From: Planctomycetota bacterium
GTDB taxonomy: Bacteria; Planctomycetota; Planctomycetia; Gemmatales; Gemmataceae
DNA: 64,000 bases
NCBI GenBank assembly: GCA_009920765.1
Contig: RFZJ01000001.1
Location: forward strand, 62,001-126,000
Direction of reading: 5' to 3'
A program made the translations under genes and the position numbers. Positions 51,940-61,936 of the stretch are shown here, one piece after another (the first letter of the stretch is position 1; each line of letters opens with the position of its first letter). The notes below the pieces were generated by a model. That model was not told the origin of the DNA and searched no databases. It saw nothing but the letters and a program-made list of their open reading frames with translations.

Positions 51940-52138
51940 GCCTTTTCCCTTGGATTCATCGCCTTGTGATGATTTTTTTGTTCTCTTTTCTGCTTCCTGC
52001 AAATATTGAATAACAATCCGACCCATTTAGCAATAAGTTATTATGTAGAACTTATAAGCAGGTTCGCTTGACCACCCGAACCTTCGAGTCTAGTTTGATT
52101 AGGGTGGGAATTATGTTTTTTGCATAAAAAGGTTGGAC

Positions 52139-53347
52139 ATGAACTATAAACTTCAATCAACGCCTGATGCTATGGGAAGATTCGGCCCCTTTGGTGGCAG
52201 GTATGTACCTGAAACTCTCATCGAGGCATTGAATGAACTTACCATTGAGTATGAAAAGGCCTGTAAAGACGAAGCTTTTCAAAAAGAATTCCATAGGTAT
52301 TTGAATGAATATGTTGGCAGACCCTCCCGGTTATATTTTGCTGAAAGACTAACTAAAGAAGCAGGGGGCGCAAAGATACTTCTTAAAAGGGAAGATCTTA
52401 ATCACACGGGCGCCCACAAAATAAATAATTCCATCGGGCAGGCACTTCTGGCAAAAAGAATGGGCAAGAAGCGAATTATTGCGGAAACTGGCGCGGGTCA
52501 GCATGGCGTAGCCACCGCTACCGCTTGCGCACTTTTCAACTTTCCCTGCAGGGTTTACATGGGCGAGGAAGACATCCGCAGGCAAAAACTTAACGTCTTT
52601 AAAATGCAAGCCATGGGTACGGAAGTCTGCCCGGTAACCACGGGCAGCAGAACCCTTCGCGATGCTGTTAATGAAGCCATGCGGGACTGGATGTCCACCG
52701 TTGGCGATACCCACTACATCATCGGCAGCGCCGTTGGCCCACACCCTTTCCCTTGGATTGTTCGTGATTTTCAATCAGTTATCGGCAAAGAATCCCGCGA
52801 ACAATGCATCGCTCAAACTGGAAAACTTCCCAAGGTTGTAGTGGCTAGTGTTGGTGGCGGTAGCAATGCTGCGGGGATGTTTTATCCCTTCATTCATGAC
52901 ATGGATGTAGAAATTGTGGGAGTCGAAGCGGGAGGTCGTGGCCCCAAACCGGGCGGAAATGCAGCCACTTTGTCACACGGGGCCCCTGGTATTTTGCACG
53001 GAGCGTTTAGCTATGTGCTTCAAGACAACGATGGTCAAACTGCGGATGTACATTCCGTTTCTGCTGGTTTGGATTACCCAGGTGTTGGCCCGGAACATAG
53101 TTACTGGAAAGAATCAGGCAGAGTTAAATACACCAATGTAAACGATGAAGAGGCACTTGCGGGATTTGACCTTTGCTCCAAATTGGAAGGGATCTTGCCT
53201 GCGCTGGAAACAGCGCATGCAGTGGTCGAGGCAATGCGAATCGCATCCAAGCTAACCAAAGATGATGTGGTGCTTGTATGTTTTTCAGGCAGAGGAGATA
53301 AAGATTGCTACGAAATCGCCCGGGTATCAGGTGAAAGCTTGGATTAG
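52139..53347 (+). CDS. trpB: Tryptophan synthase beta subunit
   Basis: TrpB joins indole and serine with pyridoxal phosphate. It has [20 protein letters not shown], the PLP lysine in [59 protein letters not shown] and [18 protein letters not shown]. The length of 402 matches TrpB1. ATG 52139 has AAGGTTGG in front and is preferred to TTG 52133. trpA follows after 56 bp; no other trp genes are nearby. Confidence 0.97.
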   Translation: MNYKLQSTPDAMGRFGPFGGRYVPETLIEALNELTIEYEKACKDEAFQKEFHRYLNEYVGRPSRLYFAERLTKEAGGAKILLKREDLNHTGAHKINNSIGQALLAKRMGKKRIIAETGAGQHGVATATACALFNFPCRVYMGEEDIRRQKLNVFKMQAMGTEVCPVTTGSRTLRDAVNEAMRDWMSTVGDTHYIIGSAVGPHPFPWIVRDFQSVIGKESREQCIAQTGKLPKVVVASVGGGSNAAGMFYPFIHDMDVEIVGVEAGGRGPKPGGNAATLSHGAPGILHGAFSYVLQDNDGQTADVHSVSAGLDYPGVGPEHSYWKESGRVKYTNVNDEEALAGFDLCSKLEGILPALETAHAVVEAMRIASKLTKDDVVLVCFSGRGDKDCYEIARVSGESLD

Positions 53348-53403
53348 TATTTGCGATCAAAACCTTTTTAACCTAGGTCATATTAGAATCAGGAAACAGA
53401 TAA

Positions 53404-54222
53404 ATGAATGTAATAGATGCTGCGTTTGAGCGCTTGAAAACTGGGAATAAGAAGGCATTTATCCCTTTCATAGCTGCAGGAGACCCAGACCTCGAAGGCA
53501 CCAAGGATCTGGTCAAGACGCTGGCAAAGAACGGGGCCACCGTTATTGAAATTGGTTTTCCGTACAGCGACCCGATCGCAGATGGCCCAGTCATTCAAGC
53601 TGCCTACACCCGCGCCCTCAATAAAGGTCTTAAAATCGAAAACATTTTCAAGGCCATTGCAGATGTATCGTCAGAACTTGAAAAAGAGAAAACTCTGGTT
53701 CCCTTTGTTGCAATGGTATCCATGAGCATCATCCACCGATTTGGCAAAGAGAAGTTCATAGCCGAGTGCTTGAAGTCTGGGTTTTCCGGCTTGATTATTC
53801 CAGATCTTCCAGTTGAAGAATCTTTCGAAATATCCAAGGATCTTAAAAAATCTGGGCTTTCTTTGATTCTTTTGGTAACACCAAACACGCCAAAAGAAAG
53901 GGCTTTGCTGATCCTTTCTGCATGCAGCGGCTTTGTTTATTGTGTCAGCGTTTCAGGTATAACAGGGGAAAGGGACAAGATCCCCGAAAAACTCCTGCAA
54001 AATCTTGCTTGGCTAAGAAAACAAACCTCCCTGCCCTTGTGCGTGGGATTCGGCATCAGCAAACCTGAACACGCAAAAGTATTGAGGGACCACGCAGATG
54101 GTGTGATTGTGGGTAGTGCCTTGGTTAGGCATATTGAAACCGCAGAAAAAGTAGGATTACCTGCAGTAAAGACTGCGATTGCAAATCTTGCGGGGTCTTT
54201 GGTTAGTGCGCTTAACTCTTAA
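53404..54222 (+). CDS. trpA: Tryptophan synthase alpha subunit
   Basis: TrpA cleaves indole-3-glycerol phosphate. The 272-residue barrel has KAFIPFIAAGDPDLEGTKDLV (with the catalytic Glu in VIEIGFPYSDPIADGPVIQAAYTRAL), GLIIPDLPVEES (catalytic Asp), CVSVSGITGERD and CVGFGISKPEHAKVLRDHADGVIVGSALV. It follows trpB with normal operon spacing and precedes a TrmB-like gene by 16 bp. Confidence 0.96.
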   Translation: MNVIDAAFERLKTGNKKAFIPFIAAGDPDLEGTKDLVKTLAKNGATVIEIGFPYSDPIADGPVIQAAYTRALNKGLKIENIFKAIADVSSELEKEKTLVPFVAMVSMSIIHRFGKEKFIAECLKSGFSGLIIPDLPVEESFEISKDLKKSGLSLILLVTPNTPKERALLILSACSGFVYCVSVSGITGERDKIPEKLLQNLAWLRKQTSLPLCVGFGISKPEHAKVLRDHADGVIVGSALVRHIETAEKVGLPAVKTAIANLAGSLVSALNS

Positions 54223-54238
54223 AAAAGGATGAAACAAC

Positions 54239-55024
54239 TTGCAGGAACGAAAGCGCAGAAAAATCGAACGCGAGTTTGGCGTTCCTATTGCAGGCGAAAT
54301 CCTCGAACCCGAGCATTGGACTCAAACTGCCCTCAAAAAACTTCCCCACGAGGGAGCCTTGGATATTCATCAATTATTTGGCAGAAGTGCACCCTTGATT
54401 GTTGATGTAGGATGTGGCAATGGAAGGTTTATTCTAGGAAGTTCGGTATGGCGGGAATCCTTTGATCACTTGGGAGCAGATATTTTGCCCGTGGTCATTC
54501 GATATGCAACACGCAGAGGAAACCAGAGGGGATTAACCAATGTCCGTTTTCTGGTTACAGACGGGCTAAACTTTGTGGAAAAGCTTTTGCCAAAGGGATC
54601 GGTTTCTGAGTTGCACTGCTATCATCCCCAACCCTACCACGCACCAGAAAAATCTCTCGAAAGATTGCTAACTCCAAGATTTATGGCTGCGGTTCACCGT
54701 GTGCTTGTGCCTGATGGGCAAATTTTTCTGCAAACTGATAGCAAAGCTTACTGGGATTACATGAAAAGCATTTCTTCTTATTTTTTTAGTTTTAGCGAAA
54801 GAATAGGATGTTGGCCTGATTCGCCACGGGGGCGTACCAGAAGAGAAATTCTTGCGATTAAGCGCGGAATGACCATCTACCGTGGAAGTGGAACCAAGTT
54901 AAATCATTTGCATGAGGATGATCTACAAAAGCTGGAATCTGATCTACCCATGCCTTTATTTACAACAGAAAGCTATCTGCATAAGTTGGATTTTGAAGAA
55001 AATCTGACCCACGAAAAAGAGTAA
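54239..55024 (+). CDS. TrmB-like SAM-dependent methyltransferase paralogue with altered catalytic region
   Basis: The 261-residue protein resembles TrmB but differs from the canonical copy at 10560-11198. SAM motif I is LIVDVGCGNGRFILGSS, followed by LGADILPVVIRYATRRGNQRGLTNVRFLVTDG. Where TrmB has FFPDPWWKKRH it has ELHCYHPQPYHAPEKSLERLLTPRFMAAVHRVL, then GQIFLQTDSKAYWDYMKSI. About 50 extra N-terminal residues (QERKRRKIEREFGVPIAGEI) may contact RNA. The start is TTG 54239, 9 nt after an AAAAGGAT site; the ATG at 54229 is out of frame. It may methylate another tRNA or rRNA position. It is probably co-transcribed with trpBA. Confidence 0.75.
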   Translation: MQERKRRKIEREFGVPIAGEILEPEHWTQTALKKLPHEGALDIHQLFGRSAPLIVDVGCGNGRFILGSSVWRESFDHLGADILPVVIRYATRRGNQRGLTNVRFLVTDGLNFVEKLLPKGSVSELHCYHPQPYHAPEKSLERLLTPRFMAAVHRVLVPDGQIFLQTDSKAYWDYMKSISSYFFSFSERIGCWPDSPRGRTRREILAIKRGMTIYRGSGTKLNHLHEDDLQKLESDLPMPLFTTESYLHKLDFEENLTHEKE

Positions 55025-55069
55025 TTCCCTATGGGGGAACTGCTCTCTTTTTGAATCAAAACAAAACGT

Positions 55070-57685
55070 TTACTTGTTCATACCCGGAAACTCAAGTTTT
55101 TCTGCCAACTCGGGATCCAATGGCTTGGTACCTTTGCATTTTGGGTACTTGGAACAGCCAAGGAAAAAGCCCTTACGGCCAGGCCTTAGCTTCATTGGGC
55201 CATCACACTCAGGGCATGTATCTGTAATTTCAATATCGGGAATTTCCACTTTGGGTGGAGGAGGATACATGAGGTTTACCTTTTCCTTCAATTCTTCAGG
55301 AATAGGTTTGGTACTGCGGCATTTGGGATACGCAGCACAACCAAGGAAGGGCCCGCGGGGACCTTTTCGAATATTCATGGGCCCGCCACATTTCTCACAT
55401 TTGACACCCAGGTCCAATTGTGCAACAGGGTTTCCTGAAGCATCAACATCCTTGGCATTTTTGCATTTAGGATAACCAGTACAGGCAAGAAAAGGCCCTC
55501 GTTTACCTTCACGGATAACCATGGGTTTGGAGCATTTTTCACATGTATGTTCAGTAGGTTTGGTTGTCACAACAGGTACCCCTTCAGGGTCAAAATTCAT
55601 GGTAGTTTTACAATCAGGATATCCAGAGCAACCAAGGAAAGGCCCTGTTTTACCTGATCTTTGTAACATTTGTTTGCCACAACTTGGGCAAATATGTTCA
55701 GTAAGAACAGGTTTTTCGCGGGGCTCAACACCTTCAGCACGCTTGATATAATTACATTCAGGGTAACCTGCACAGCCGTAAAAACGGCCACGTCTACTAT
55801 ACCTTTCAATAATTTCCTTGCCACACTGGGGGCATTTTTCCGTGGCACCTGGCATTTTTTCCTTGGCATCCTTCATTGATGAAGAAAATGGACCATAGAA
55901 ATCATCCAAGACCTTGTTCCTTGGCACTGCAGAGGTTTCAATTTGATCTAATTCTTCTTCCATTTGGCTGGTGAATTTAAGATCCATGACAGTTGGAAAA
56001 TAATCCACCAGGAGGTCATTTACCTTGATTCCTATATCGGTGGCAAAGAACCTTCGGTCTTTGACTTCAACATAAGACCTTTCCTGTATTTTGCTGATAA
56101 TGGTGGCATAGGTACTAGGCCGGCCGATCCCCTCTTTTTCCAAAACTTTTACCAAACTGGCTTCACCATAACGTGAGGGTGGTTGAGTGAAATGCTGGCT
56201 GCCAACCAATTCTTGTAGATTTAATTTCTGTTTTTCTTTGAGATCGGGAAGCATGGTGTCTTCCTGTTTACCACCGGGGGCCAGCACCTTTCGAAACCCT
56301 GCGAACTTAAGAATCTTACCTTGCGCCTTAAACAAGCCCTTGTCGCATTTCACCTCAACCTGGGTGACGGAAAAGACTGCGGGCTTCATCTGGCTTGCAA
56401 CAAAACGATTATAAATCAGCGCATAAAGCTTCGATTGCTCGAGAGGAATCAAGGCTGCAACCTTTTCGGGAGTGTAGTTTAAATCGGTTGGGCGAATGGC
56501 TTCATGGGCCTCCTGGGCACTCTTCCCAGAAGCAAAACGGTTTGGATTTGCGGGCAGATAATCTGCGCCATGTTTCGTGCCTATCAGTTCCCTGCAAGAT
56601 TTTAAGGCATCATCGGAAACTCGGGTGCTATCGGTTCGCATGTAGGTGATCAATGCAATCGACCCCTCACTTCCCAAATCCACGCCTTGATACAAACGTT
56701 GCGCAATCCCCATGGTTCGCTTGGCGGTATAGCGCATTCTGATACTTGCCTGCTGCTGCAAGGTACTGGTGGTGAAGGGAGGTGGAGCTTTTTCTTCACG
56801 GTCTTTTTGTTCAAGCTTGGAAACTTCATAGCTGCCTTTTTCAAGGATACGAGCGATTTCCAGGGTACTTTCTTCGTTTACTGTTGAAAACTTACGGCCA
56901 TCCCATTCGTTGAGTTCCGCTTTAAAAACACCTTCGGGAAGATCATTCGAATTAGGTGTTTCTTCGACACCTGCTGCTTCTATTTCTGGATCTGGTTCGT
57001 CTTCATCTTCGCTTTCTTTTTCAGAACCTTTGGCATTTTTAATGGTCAACAGGTTTTTCTTGGTTGATTTCCCTTGAGTGGAGAGGGTGGCAATAATTCT
57101 CCAATATTCTTCAGGTTTGAAAGCTTGAATTTCTTTTTCACGATCGACAACAAGCCGAACTGCAACGGATTGCACACGACCAGCACTAAGTTCGCGTGCC
57201 AAAACCCTGCTTAAAAGCGGGCTGAGATTATAGCCCACTACGCGATCAAGAAATCTTCGTGCTTCTTGGGCATTAACAAGCCCCATGTTAATTGCACTTG
57301 GGGTGTTAAAGGCTTCGGTAACCGCCTTTTTTGTGATTTCGTTAAAAGTCACACGCCTTGTTTTTTTAGGATCAAGATCCAATGCCTCGCTTAGATGCCA
57401 GGCGATGGCCTCTCCCTCGCGGTCAGGATCAGGCGCCAGATAAACCATGTCAGCTTTAGATGCCAACTTTTTTAGGGCAGCTAATTCTTCTTTTCGGTCC
57501 GAAAGATTTCTGTAAGTGGGGGTCCAGCCTTCCTCGATATCAATTCCAAATTTACTTTTTGGTAAGTCACGGATATGACCTTTACTTGCAGCAACATCGA
57601 AGGAATCACCCAGATATTTCTGGATAGTTTTTGCTTTTGCAGGTGATTCCACGATGACCAAGCTTTTTTTCTTTTTCGGTGCCAC
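55070..57685 (-). CDS. topA: DNA topoisomerase I with five C-terminal zinc modules
   Basis: This type IA topoisomerase relaxes negative supercoils. The Toprim domain is KSLVIVESPAKAKTIQKYLG and YLAPDPDREGEAIAWHLSEAL; the active-site Tyr lies in IALITYMRTDSTRVSDDAL (about residue 345). There is an acidic, low-complexity insert around residues 215-245 (KGSEKESEDEDEPDPEIEAAGVEE). After residue 625 come five four-cysteine zinc ribbons, each with CxxC, GCxxYPxC-type spacing (CPQC, CPSC, CEKC, CEKC, CPEC). Total length is 871. The start is GTG 57685. Confidence 0.95.
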   Translation of the reverse strand: MAPKKKKSLVIVESPAKAKTIQKYLGDSFDVAASKGHIRDLPKSKFGIDIEEGWTPTYRNLSDRKEELAALKKLASKADMVYLAPDPDREGEAIAWHLSEALDLDPKKTRRVTFNEITKKAVTEAFNTPSAINMGLVNAQEARRFLDRVVGYNLSPLLSRVLARELSAGRVQSVAVRLVVDREKEIQAFKPEEYWRIIATLSTQGKSTKKNLLTIKNAKGSEKESEDEDEPDPEIEAAGVEETPNSNDLPEGVFKAELNEWDGRKFSTVNEESTLEIARILEKGSYEVSKLEQKDREEKAPPPFTTSTLQQQASIRMRYTAKRTMGIAQRLYQGVDLGSEGSIALITYMRTDSTRVSDDALKSCRELIGTKHGADYLPANPNRFASGKSAQEAHEAIRPTDLNYTPEKVAALIPLEQSKLYALIYNRFVASQMKPAVFSVTQVEVKCDKGLFKAQGKILKFAGFRKVLAPGGKQEDTMLPDLKEKQKLNLQELVGSQHFTQPPSRYGEASLVKVLEKEGIGRPSTYATIISKIQERSYVEVKDRRFFATDIGIKVNDLLVDYFPTVMDLKFTSQMEEELDQIETSAVPRNKVLDDFYGPFSSSMKDAKEKMPGATEKCPQCGKEIIERYSRRGRFYGCAGYPECNYIKRAEGVEPREKPVLTEHICPSCGKQMLQRSGKTGPFLGCSGYPDCKTTMNFDPEGVPVVTTKPTEHTCEKCSKPMVIREGKRGPFLACTGYPKCKNAKDVDASGNPVAQLDLGVKCEKCGGPMNIRKGPRGPFLGCAAYPKCRSTKPIPEELKEKVNLMYPPPPKVEIPDIEITDTCPECDGPMKLRPGRKGFFLGCSKYPKCKGTKPLDPELAEKLEFPGMNK

Positions 57686-57898
57686 TAAACTAACTCCAGA
57701 CTTTTTGCTTCAGTTTCAATAATAATCTAGTTAAGATTCTACAATTGAATAAGTTGAGGTTGTATGGAAAGTAAGACCCGCTACAATCCCTACCTTGTTT
57801 GGATTGTCCCAACATTCCATTAATATAGGGTCTTGCGGGGTGTCAAGGCCTAAGAGTTTAAATTTTGTGCTATTTTTTTCCGTAAAGGACTCGGACAT

Positions 57899-60583
57899 AT
57901 GGCTTTTAACCCTTTTGAAAGTTTTCGAAAAAATCAACGCACACTTATGGCTTTTGCAGCCATCGTATGCATGATCGTCTTTGTTTTTTCCTTCGGACAG
58001 GGCGATTTTTTTCAAACCCTGCAGGAATGGCTGTCCACCCGGACCAGACCGGGAATTCAAGTTACCACATTATACGGTGAACCAGTTTATGAAGCCCAGT
58101 TGGACAAAATTGCTCGCCAACGCGACCTTGCAAATACTTTCATGGTGCGTACCACCGCCATGGGAGTAAATATGGCGATGACTGAACTGGAAAAGCAACA
58201 AAAAGATATTAAAGAAGGCATGGAAAACCCTTTTGGCAGGGTAATGCAAGGCTGGGGCATGCGCAGGAATCCTTTTTTTGCGCAACAAATGCGCTTACCT
58301 CCGGGTTGGCAGGCAATGAGCGTTCAAAACGACTTGAGTTTTCTTTCCGCACAAGCCACCGTTATTAAAAATCCTGATCAGTTGCGTATGCTGGAAACAC
58401 TATCAATTTCTCTCGGTTTCGAAGCTTGGGAAACCAATACCGCAATGCGTGGACTTGAAGAGATGTATTTTGGCGGCGGCAAAAACCCTGAAGATCTCTT
58501 GGATTTCATGATTTGGCTTAAGGTTGCAGATAAGCTTAATATCAAGCTTTCCAAAGATGATATTCGAATGGCAATAAACCGAGAAGCTGCTAATCAAGAG
58601 GTATGGCCCTCGGCAATTTCTTTGAAACAAATCCCCAGTGTTCAAGGGTTGGCCAGAAATGGCGCTCTTAACGAAGATGAACTCCTATCAGGGCTAACTA
58701 ACGAATTTCGAGTGATCATGGCCAAGGAATCGATTCTAGGCGAATCCCCTGGAGTTCGTTCTTACCGCGACTTGCGGGAACCTTTGCAGCGTCTTGGAAA
58801 TGCGGGAACCCCCAGTCCTTCCGAATTCTTCAACTTTTTTAAAGATTACCGGGCCAGCCTTGGGGTAATTATGCTTCCCATTCAGGCAGAGGATTTTATT
58901 TCCAAAGTTACTGAAGAGCCCACTCAAGAAGAAATTAAAAGTTTTTACAACACCTTTAAGAATGATGAAGTAAACCCAGGCAGTGACCGTCCAGGATTCC
59001 GCCAACCCCGCATCGTCAAGGCTGAATACGCAACTGCCAAGGCAGAATCACCAATATTCCGAAAAAAGGCAGAGGCTAACGCTTTGGCGCCCTTCGTAAC
59101 ACGGACTTTGGCCTTTTTACAGGCTGATAGTTTTGGTGGTTCCATTGGTGCTTCAATTGGTAATATTCTCCCAGGGTTTTCCCAAGAACCCATGTATGCT
59201 GAATATCGCATTTTCAAAGATTCCCGTTCCTCCTGGTTCGATCCGCCCTTTGCTTCCTCCGAAGTATTGCATGAACAAAGCACCCAGCAACCAGCTTTGA
59301 TTGCTGCTTTAGTTGGTCAAATTGCGGGCACCCAGCAAACCCTTGGCTCGCCGTTTCTTACCGCCGCAATTTATCCCGGTGGTGCATTAGCGTTTGAGGC
59401 CTCGGTAAGGCTCAAAATCCTTACTTCAACGATTTTGTCTTGTGCATCTACAAACCCTTATACTGCAATTTCTTTGCCTTTTAATTTTGTGCCACCGGTT
59501 CCTGAGATGGAAACGGCCATAACCACTCTTTTTGAAAAGTACCTTGATATTCTCTCCCCCAGAATGATGCGTGAAAACTTTGTTCTTTTCACCGAGGAAC
59601 TTGCCAAGCTTAAAAATAAGCCTGAAGATGCCAACAAGCTGGTAGCTAAAGGGGCCTCAGAATATGGCTTGGAGATTCGGTCCATGAAATCTCCAAAGCC
59701 TTATTTTGAAATGGCAACCGTACCAGAATTCACTGAACTAAAAAAATCCTTCATTGAATCTTACCGCGATGCGCCCCAAGCGCCCGAATTCTGGCAACTA
59801 TTTTTCCAAGGCAATGGCACCTACGAAACCACCCGATGGTCTCCTGATGAACGCATGTTCCAAAACGATCCCAGCAGATGGATATTTTCCAAGGAACCCT
59901 ATTTGATATGGCGATCCGAGGATATTGCACCCAAAGACCGAACACTTGCAGAAGTTACGCCTGAAATTATCAAGGCTTGGAAACTGCAAAAGGCTAGAAA
60001 ACTTGCACGTGCAGAAGCTGAAAAAATTGCTGAAGAGGCCAAAAAGAAAACCTGGCCCACTAATTACAACGATATTGTTCGAGAATCAAAGGGTTATTTT
60101 GCAGGCTTGATTGCAAGCAAGAAAGATTCCGATTTGAAGGAACTTAGTGGAGTAACCAGGATTTTACCACAAAACACCACAGGTCCCGGGCAATCCAAGG
60201 TTTATCAAGCATTCCGTATTCCCACGGATGTTATTCCATACCCTAGAAATAACCTTGTGGACCAGCTACTTTCCCTGAAAAAACCGGGCGAAGCCATGGT
60301 GGTTCGTGACCGCCCTGAAAATACTTTTTATGTAGCTCTGCTTCTTTCCAGAGCTGAGCCAGGTTCTCAGGAATTTAAAAAGATCTACGAAAATGCTTCT
60401 TCCCGGTCCAAGGAACCTGACACCTTGTGGCAGTTATTCCTGGATCGATACAGCAGCGATTTCAAGATCGAAACCATGAAAAAGTTGCGCTCTGAAGCCT
60501 CCAGCAAGCTCGATGATAACGGTAGAATTCCCATTGCTGATTCTTATCGCAATAGAAATACCAAGGAAGATTCTGGCAGTTAA
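57899..60583 (+). CDS. Large membrane-anchored SurA/PpiD-like planctomycete protein
   Basis: The 894-residue protein begins MAFNPFESFRKNQRTLMAFAAIVCMIVFVFSFGQGDF, a cytoplasmic stub plus one membrane helix, as in PpiD. The large external part has a SurA-N-like helical region (VYEAQLDKIARQRDLANTFM; LKVADKLNIKLSKDDIRMAINREAA), but no clear parvulin PPIase motif. The middle has disordered stretches; residues 680-890 are helical with KPGEAMVVRDRPENTFYVALLLSRAEP. A periplasmic chaperone role is suggested by architecture only. AAAGGAC precedes ATG 57899; a strong terminator follows. It is divergent from topA across 213 bp. Confidence 0.65.
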   Translation: MAFNPFESFRKNQRTLMAFAAIVCMIVFVFSFGQGDFFQTLQEWLSTRTRPGIQVTTLYGEPVYEAQLDKIARQRDLANTFMVRTTAMGVNMAMTELEKQQKDIKEGMENPFGRVMQGWGMRRNPFFAQQMRLPPGWQAMSVQNDLSFLSAQATVIKNPDQLRMLETLSISLGFEAWETNTAMRGLEEMYFGGGKNPEDLLDFMIWLKVADKLNIKLSKDDIRMAINREAANQEVWPSAISLKQIPSVQGLARNGALNEDELLSGLTNEFRVIMAKESILGESPGVRSYRDLREPLQRLGNAGTPSPSEFFNFFKDYRASLGVIMLPIQAEDFISKVTEEPTQEEIKSFYNTFKNDEVNPGSDRPGFRQPRIVKAEYATAKAESPIFRKKAEANALAPFVTRTLAFLQADSFGGSIGASIGNILPGFSQEPMYAEYRIFKDSRSSWFDPPFASSEVLHEQSTQQPALIAALVGQIAGTQQTLGSPFLTAAIYPGGALAFEASVRLKILTSTILSCASTNPYTAISLPFNFVPPVPEMETAITTLFEKYLDILSPRMMRENFVLFTEELAKLKNKPEDANKLVAKGASEYGLEIRSMKSPKPYFEMATVPEFTELKKSFIESYRDAPQAPEFWQLFFQGNGTYETTRWSPDERMFQNDPSRWIFSKEPYLIWRSEDIAPKDRTLAEVTPEIIKAWKLQKARKLARAEAEKIAEEAKKKTWPTNYNDIVRESKGYFAGLIASKKDSDLKELSGVTRILPQNTTGPGQSKVYQAFRIPTDVIPYPRNNLVDQLLSLKKPGEAMVVRDRPENTFYVALLLSRAEPGSQEFKKIYENASSRSKEPDTLWQLFLDRYSSDFKIETMKKLRSEASSKLDDNGRIPIADSYRNRNTKEDSGS

Positions 60584-60607
60584 AGTCGAATGATTTTTGA
60601 TATTTTG

Positions 60608-60640
60608 AAGCCGGCTTTTTATAAAAGCCGGCTTTTTTTA
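60608..60640 (+). terminator. Strong intrinsic terminator after the SurA/PpiD-like gene
   Basis: A 12-bp perfect stem AAGCCGGCTTTT / AAAAGCCGGCTT with a 3-nt loop is followed by more T. It ends at the 3' end of the convergent hflX gene and could serve both. Confidence 0.9.
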
Positions 60641-61936
60641 CGCCCCAAATTCATTCATCTTTGTAATTGTAACATCGGGGCCTTCCAGTTTGTGCAACAA
60701 ATGCTTGGGAACAGAGCACACAAAAAGTGCCTTATCATCAACAAATTCTTGTCTCACAATTTCCGCATTTGATGCAAGGTAAGCAAACAACTTTCCGTTC
60801 CCGGAATTGGCCTCAATCTTTAACATGACAAATTCAGAACTAAGTGCACTTATGACAGCATCCCTTAGCTGATCAATTCCTTGCTGTGTTGCTGCACTTA
60901 TACAAACCGCATGAGGATGCCTGGCCTGCAATACATGGAGGATCGATTCATCAGCAATTTTGTCGATTTTATTTAGCACCAGGAGGGTTGGCTTATTGGC
61001 GCAGCCAATTTCTGAAAGTACTTTTTTTACCGCGCTAATTTGTTCTTCAACCTGGGGGCTACTGGCATCAACAACATGTATCAACAATTTTGCCTGCATT
61101 GTTTCCTCAAGGGTTGCCTTAAAGGAAGCAACCAAATGGTGGGGTAGATCGCGAATAAATCCCACCGTATCGCTTAAGAGCACTTTACCCCATTCCTTCA
61201 GGCGCCATTGCCTAGTACGCGTATCTAGCGTTGAAAAAAGCTTGTCTTCAACCCCAACCCCCGCCCCAGTTAAAGCATTCATCAGCGTGCTTTTTCCAGC
61301 ATTGGTATAACCCACGAGGGAAACGGTATGTTCGCCTACACGAGATTGAACTTCCCGTTCTTTTCGGGCTTGAACTTCTCGAAGTTTATTTTTAAGATCG
61401 CGAATGCGATATCCTACAATGCGGCGATCTTCTTCCAACTGGGTTTCACCAGGGCCCCGCATGCCAATACCAGCAGCAATTCTGGAAAGATGAGTCCACA
61501 TTCTTTTTAGGCGTGGTAAGGCATAAACCAGCTGGGCAAGTTCAACCTGAAGCTTGGCTTCCACAGTTCTGGCACGGGTAGCAAAAATATCAAGAATCAA
61601 TTCACTTCGATCAAGAACCTTTACTTTCGTAGCTTTTTCAAGGTTTCGGACTTGTGCTGGGGAAAGTTCGTTATCAAAAATGACCACATCGGCGTCGGTC
61701 ATAAGCACTTGTTCCTGCAATTCCTCCAGTTTTCCCTTGCCTATATAGGTTGCAGGGGCAATTCCGTGCCTTTTTTGGCTGATTCCACCGACAATAATAG
61801 CACCTGCGGAAGCTGCAAGACCCCGAATTTCTTCAAGTGGATCTTCATTTAAAGGGCGTTCTGAAAGAACAACACTAACAAGAAATGCTTTTTCGGAGCC
61901 TACAGTTATTTTTTCGCGTGGAACTTCAAGGGTCAC
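60638..61936 (-). CDS. hflX: Ribosome-associated GTPase HflX
   Basis: HflX splits stalled or stressed ribosomes. The 432-residue product has an N-terminal HflX domain (KRHGIAPATYIGKGKLEEL, FDNELSPAQVRNLEKATKVKVLDRSELILDIFATRA, GGPGETQLE-like GMRGPGETQLEEDRRIV), then the G domain: G1 SLVGYTNAGKSTLMNALTG (209-217), FSTLDTRTR, G3 LLSDTVGFIRDLPHHLVASFKATLEE, G4 LLVLNKIDK, G5 CISAATQQG. The start is GTG 61936 with GGAG 13 nt upstream. It has no hfq neighbour. The C-terminus contains a short beta tail. Confidence 0.93.
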   Translation of the reverse strand: MTLEVPREKITVGSEKAFLVSVVLSERPLNEDPLEEIRGLAASAGAIIVGGISQKRHGIAPATYIGKGKLEELQEQVLMTDADVVIFDNELSPAQVRNLEKATKVKVLDRSELILDIFATRARTVEAKLQVELAQLVYALPRLKRMWTHLSRIAAGIGMRGPGETQLEEDRRIVGYRIRDLKNKLREVQARKEREVQSRVGEHTVSLVGYTNAGKSTLMNALTGAGVGVEDKLFSTLDTRTRQWRLKEWGKVLLSDTVGFIRDLPHHLVASFKATLEETMQAKLLIHVVDASSPQVEEQISAVKKVLSEIGCANKPTLLVLNKIDKIADESILHVLQARHPHAVCISAATQQGIDQLRDAVISALSSEFVMLKIEANSGNGKLFAYLASNAEIVRQEFVDDKALFVCSVPKHLLHKLEGPDVTITKMNEFGA

